Of a stretch of 64,000 bases of DNA, positions 62,101-64,000 are shown piece after piece. The notes beneath the pieces are model-generated. The model saw only the letters and a program-made list of their open reading frames with translations. It had not been told where the DNA came from and ran no database searches. The DNA comes from Bacteroidia bacterium (GTDB lineage Bacteria; Bacteroidota; Bacteroidia; UKL13-3). The translations under genes were made by a program, and so were the position numbers. Numbering within the stretch: position 1 is the first letter of the stretch; each line of letters opens with the position of its first letter. The stretch spans positions 1 through 64,000 of the forward strand of contig JALONP010000010.1 of assembly GCA_025454875.1 (NCBI GenBank). The letters are read 5' to 3'.

Positions 62101-62553
62101 CCCATAAATATTACTTGAATTCCACTCATACCTGAAAGTGAGCGCAAAATTGTGATTGATTTCTTCGAAGATGATTTTATTGCCAATCGCACTTTTGTAA
62201 AGATTTCTGGTGATATTGTATGCACCTTGGTTGCGTTCCGAAAATGGCTCCCAAACCTGTACTTCACCATTTTGGATAATTTGAAAAATGGATTTGGAAC
62301 CCGTAACATCAAAAGATTCTGTAATCTTATCTGCCGTATAATATGGAAAAAGTGCATACTCTGCACTTTTACGACCAGCCGAAATACCGCCATTGCTTGA
62401 TATGAACATCCAATGATGAGAATCACTAACAATGCTCATAAAAAATGGACGAATCTGATCATGGTTTGTTATGCAAAAGAAGTTTTCTCCTTCAATTTTG
62501 AGTCGCTTAATTTCTACTAACGATTCTTGTTTCACTTGTTTTTGAGCTGACAT
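59101..62553 (-). CDS. Large glycan phosphorylase, GH94-clan (GH149/GH161-like)
   Basis: A 1150-residue leaderless protein. N-terminal beta-sandwich strands (about 10-300, DQIRPFFMSIVSDSHHWMFISSNGGISAGRKSAEYALFPYY) precede an (alpha/alpha)6-type catalytic part. The key motif is RPEWNDANNALVGNGVSM, with D648 the probable general acid of inverting GH94-related phosphorylases; QQPGMTGQVKEDILSRFGELGV and GRSGTFYGYEGLGSIYWHMV are further family-like segments. The size and the neighbouring GH16/GH17/GH30 genes point to a beta-1,3-oligoglucan phosphorylase of GH149 or GH161, which splits oligosaccharides with phosphate to glucose-1-phosphate in the cytoplasm. The exact CAZy family needs a search. 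No membrane segments. Confidence 0.82.
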   Translation of the reverse strand: MSAQKQVKQESLVEIKRLKIEGENFFCITNHDQIRPFFMSIVSDSHHWMFISSNGGISAGRKSAEYALFPYYTADKITESFDVTGSKSIFQIIQNGEVQVWEPFSERNQGAYNITRNLYKSAIGNKIIFEEINHNFALTFRYEWNSSNIYGFVRKSSLENKGNTTLQVNILDGIQNIMPDGVSSDLQNSTSILVDAYKRNELDADSGLGIFALSAIIVDKAEPSEALMANIAWSMGLDNPAYLLSSLQLDAFRKKQPITQEEDVKAERGAYFVNKEIALAPGGQQKWVIVADVNQSQANIVALIQEIKSNKQLANQIEADIQLGSQRLMELNASSDGIQLSADVYRDTRHFSNTLFNIMRGGIFDFNYQIEKGDLIKFIAASNRKVYQKHQALLAGLNDTLTVFELSDIYSKVNDSHFKRLCIEYMPLKFSRRHGDPSRPWNKFSINTRSAVDHSKILDYEGNWRDIFQNWEALAISYPAFTQSMIHKFLNASTFEGYNPYRLTKGGFDWETVEPDNPWSYIGYWGDHQIIYLLKLLEINERYYPGQLQSQFHKDLFVYANVPYKIKTYSQIVHNAKDTIEFDEKLDREIRKKREAIGSDAALLTAQNNEIYTVNFIEKILATVLSKLSNFIPGGGIWMNTQRPEWNDANNALVGNGVSMVTLYYLRRFMVFFDKLINQNDDERIPLSNELIIFFKKIHAIFDEYAFLLKGEVNNSQRKEIVDRLGQAGSDYREHIYKQTFWGEKRTISYRRLKAFIKSSLAFIEHTIHTNKRNDHMYHAYNLMSIEHNNQIRITHLSEMLEGQVAVLSSGYLAPKEALKLLDSMKQSALFREDQYSYLLYPNKQLPKFLEKNKIPQSIIKQSTLIQKMLDARDKSIVEKDVLGDYHFSGNFKNAADLSAALNGLDQAQYGIIGKEEKQHLLDAFEMVFDHKSFTGRSGTFYGYEGLGSIYWHMVSKLQLAVQEVCLHAIEANESAEVIGRLLEHYYEINAGVGVHKSPELYGAFPTDPYSHTPSNKGAQQPGMTGQVKEDILSRFGELGVFVLDGRLHFNPCLLRKDEFTTSDRVFRYVTIHKEHKIFEPPIGSLCFTFCQVPIVYRLANEHYMEIEKQDGTIIKQPAFELDVKVSMQIFNRTGDVVKITVYVNQSMLK

Positions 62554-62659
62554 GAATGGGTACTTAATTTACCTTATTATTTTTTGAGAGTTAATTTTTG
62601 TAGCGTAATTATTTATGCAAATGGGTACTTGTTTTTTCATGATTACGCTTTACGCATCA

Positions 62660-63472
62660 TTATTTAAACTTGTATACCCTAACATAATCAATAGACATGG
62701 TACCTGGAAATGGGGTATTGTCATTGGGTGGGCCTCCAAAATTTCCACCAACTGCAACATTGAGAATCATAAAAAATGGTTGGTTAAATACCCATTCACC
62801 TTTAACTTCTGAAGGAGTGATTCTTCTATACAAATAACCATTTACAAAAAAGTCAATTTGACTTTCGTTCCATTCCACAGCATAAACATAAAAATCAGTA
62901 TCGAATCGGCTGTTTTGAAGTGCATAAGGTGTAGAGATAGCTTCACCACCTGAGTATCCAGGTCCGTGAATTGTACCATATGTAATATTGGAAAACTTCC
63001 CTTTTTGCTCCATGATATCAATTTCACCGCACTGAGGCCAGCTCACACTGGTAATATTGTTTCCCAACATCCAAAACGCAGGCCACATACCCGCTCCGGT
63101 TGGTGTTTTAATGCGCGCTTCTATTTTACCATATTGTTGGGTAAATATTCCCTGTGTTTTTATTCGTGCAGAGGTATAACCCGAACCTGTTTTTCTTGCC
63201 GTGATTAGTAAATTACCTTTACCATCTAAGGATACATTCTGAGCATTGTTCGTGTACGTTTGAAGTTCATTGTTTCCCCAGCCGTTTTGGCCTGTACCCA
63301 AATCATAGGTCCATTTTTCAGCATTAGGTGCAATTCCAGAGTCACCTTCAAACTCATCACTCCAAACCAATTCGAAATTTCGTTTAGGTAAGGTTTGTAC
63401 CGGCTCAACCTCGCAACTTACAAACACGGTAACTGCGATTGCCATCAATGTTATTTTATTTATATGCTTCAT
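62660..63472 (-). CDS. GH16 endo-beta-1,3-glucanase (laminarinase), lipoprotein
   Basis: A 270-residue GH16 enzyme of the laminarinase type (GH16_3-like). The lipoprotein signal is MKHINKITLMAIAVTVFVSCE, placing it on the outer membrane. The catalytic loop CGEIDIMEQKG gives nucleophile E150, D152 and acid/base E155. NFELVWSDEFEGDSG, WGNNELQTYT, GTIHGPGYSGG, HVYAVEWN-like FYVYAVEWNESQIDFFVNG and a C-terminal MSIDYVRVYKFK are standard. It should cut beta-1,3-glucan at the cell surface to oligosaccharides. 106 bases separate it from the phosphorylase, so an internal promoter is possible. Confidence 0.95.
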   Translation of the reverse strand: MKHINKITLMAIAVTVFVSCEVEPVQTLPKRNFELVWSDEFEGDSGIAPNAEKWTYDLGTGQNGWGNNELQTYTNNAQNVSLDGKGNLLITARKTGSGYTSARIKTQGIFTQQYGKIEARIKTPTGAGMWPAFWMLGNNITSVSWPQCGEIDIMEQKGKFSNITYGTIHGPGYSGGEAISTPYALQNSRFDTDFYVYAVEWNESQIDFFVNGYLYRRITPSEVKGEWVFNQPFFMILNVAVGGNFGGPPNDNTPFPGTMSIDYVRVYKFK

Positions 63473-63506
63473 ACATTCAATTTTTAATCACTAATACACC
63501 TGCTTT

Positions 63507-64000
63507 TTACTTGTAGAAATAAATATTGTCGAGAATAAAATTAGGCCCGCCTGTTATAATAATTGCGCCAATATTGCCCTTCTGATTTAAGATTGCTCCA
63601 TTGAGCGGTATATCAAAAGATTTCCAAACTCCAGTTTGAAATCCAGACAATGTTGTTCGTAAATCTTTATCATCACCTTGCGGATTACCTGTATTTACAT
63701 CTGTTTCAATAATTCCGTTTGCACCAATATCTCTTATTTGGATACCAATACTTGCTGCAGCATTTTCTACGTATGCGTCAATATGCAAAAATCCAAGCGT
63801 TGAGGCATCAATTGGATTTTCTGTGAACATGATTCCTGTATAATTATTGGTACTGTATTGCAGCACATTTCCAGTACTTGTGGTCAGTACTTCGGTTACC
63901 GTAGTAGAACCTCCGAACCCAGGAGTAAAATTGCTTTCGGTAGCATTCACATAGGCATCGCTAAAAATTGATTTCACGTCAACTTGCGGTCTGGTAGGCA
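63507..64000 (-). CDS. Surface glycan-binding protein, C-terminal part (cut by window edge)
   Basis: The track begins at an internal GTG; the frame stays open to the window edge, reading PTRPQVDVKSIFSDAYVNAT, so the gene continues beyond 64000. The visible 160 residues form a beta-sandwich module ending FILDNIYFYK. Its first residues parallel the repeats of the T9SS protein at 49378 (PTKPAADVISLFSNAYTNV), making it a probable carbohydrate-binding module of a surface glycan-binding lipoprotein (SusE/F-like position). 34 bases upstream of the GH16 gene and in the same operon. Confidence 0.75.
   Translation of the reverse strand, partial: PTRPQVDVKSIFSDAYVNATESNFTPGFGGSTTVTEVLTTSTGNVLQYSTNNYTGIMFTENPIDASTLGFLHIDAYVENAAASIGIQIRDIGANGIIETDVNTGNPQGDDKDLRTTLSGFQTGVWKSFDIPLNGAILNQKGNIGAIIITGGPNFILDNIYFYK

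Overview
This window is a chromosomal segment of a Bacteroidota bacterium, probably a free-living aquatic or soil member of the Flavobacteriia/Chitinophagia/Sphingobacteriia type. Several features support this: a secreted protein with a type IX secretion (T9SS) C-terminal sorting domain, a PorV/PorQ-family barrel, a GLPGLI protein paired with an outer-membrane barrel receptor, few Shine-Dalgarno sequences, TAnnTTTG-type promoter elements, a lysine/alanine histone H1-like protein, and interspersed palindromic repeats of the kind common in this phylum. I see no rRNA, tRNA, CRISPR array, transposase or phage gene.

Layout. 1-2.0 kb: a broken or partial ORF and a PIN-domain (VapC-like) gene abutting an unknown 255-aa gene, a possible unusual toxin-antitoxin pair. 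2.1-5.5 kb: alkaline phosphatase with a small membrane protein, a repeat-rich intergenic island, dprA and an untracked 42-aa membrane peptide. 5.5-9.3 kb: a haem-oxygenase-like monooxygenase with a possible iron operator, then the thrS-infC-rpmI-rplT translation operon. 9.4-17 kb: tyrosine catabolism (hmgA, hppD) separated by a membrane J-domain protein, then a LOG-family protein and a VF530 protein. 17-27 kb: a helix-hairpin-helix/barrel protein coupled to an outer-membrane protein, a membrane pyrophosphatase with a strange Cys/Met-rich tail, and a GLPGLI/receptor pair. 27-30.1 kb: an AT-rich island of unknown secreted proteins, including a 94-aa secreted peptide and a CxxC protein. 30.3-48.7 kb: mostly housekeeping genes (M16 protease, MauG-type peroxidase, prmC, pdxJ, HxlR regulator, Nudix hydrolase, PorV-like protein, cinA, mfd) plus a RelE-type toxin-antitoxin pair. 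48.7-49.4 kb: a second repeat island.

49.4-64 kb is a beta-1,3-glucan (laminarin-type) utilisation locus. On the minus strand it runs, in transcription order: a glycan-binding lipoprotein-like protein (cut by the window edge), GH16 endo-glucanase, a very large glycan phosphorylase (GH94 clan, most like GH149/GH161), lipoprotein GH17, GH30, an MFS sugar symporter fused in frame to a GH17 domain, and two leaderless GH17 proteins. A divergent NrtR/AraR-like Nudix-winged-helix regulator and a T9SS-secreted protein with two glucan-binding-like repeats lie beyond the operon's end. My model: surface proteins bind and cut beta-1,3-glucan, periplasmic GH17/GH30 trim it, the fused symporter imports oligosaccharides directly into a cytosolic GH17 domain, and cytosolic GH17s plus the phosphorylase finish the job and conserve energy as glucose-1-phosphate. 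The transporter-hydrolase fusion and the phosphorylase-centred cytosolic pathway are the most notable biology here. SusC/SusD genes are not in the window and would be expected just past 64000.
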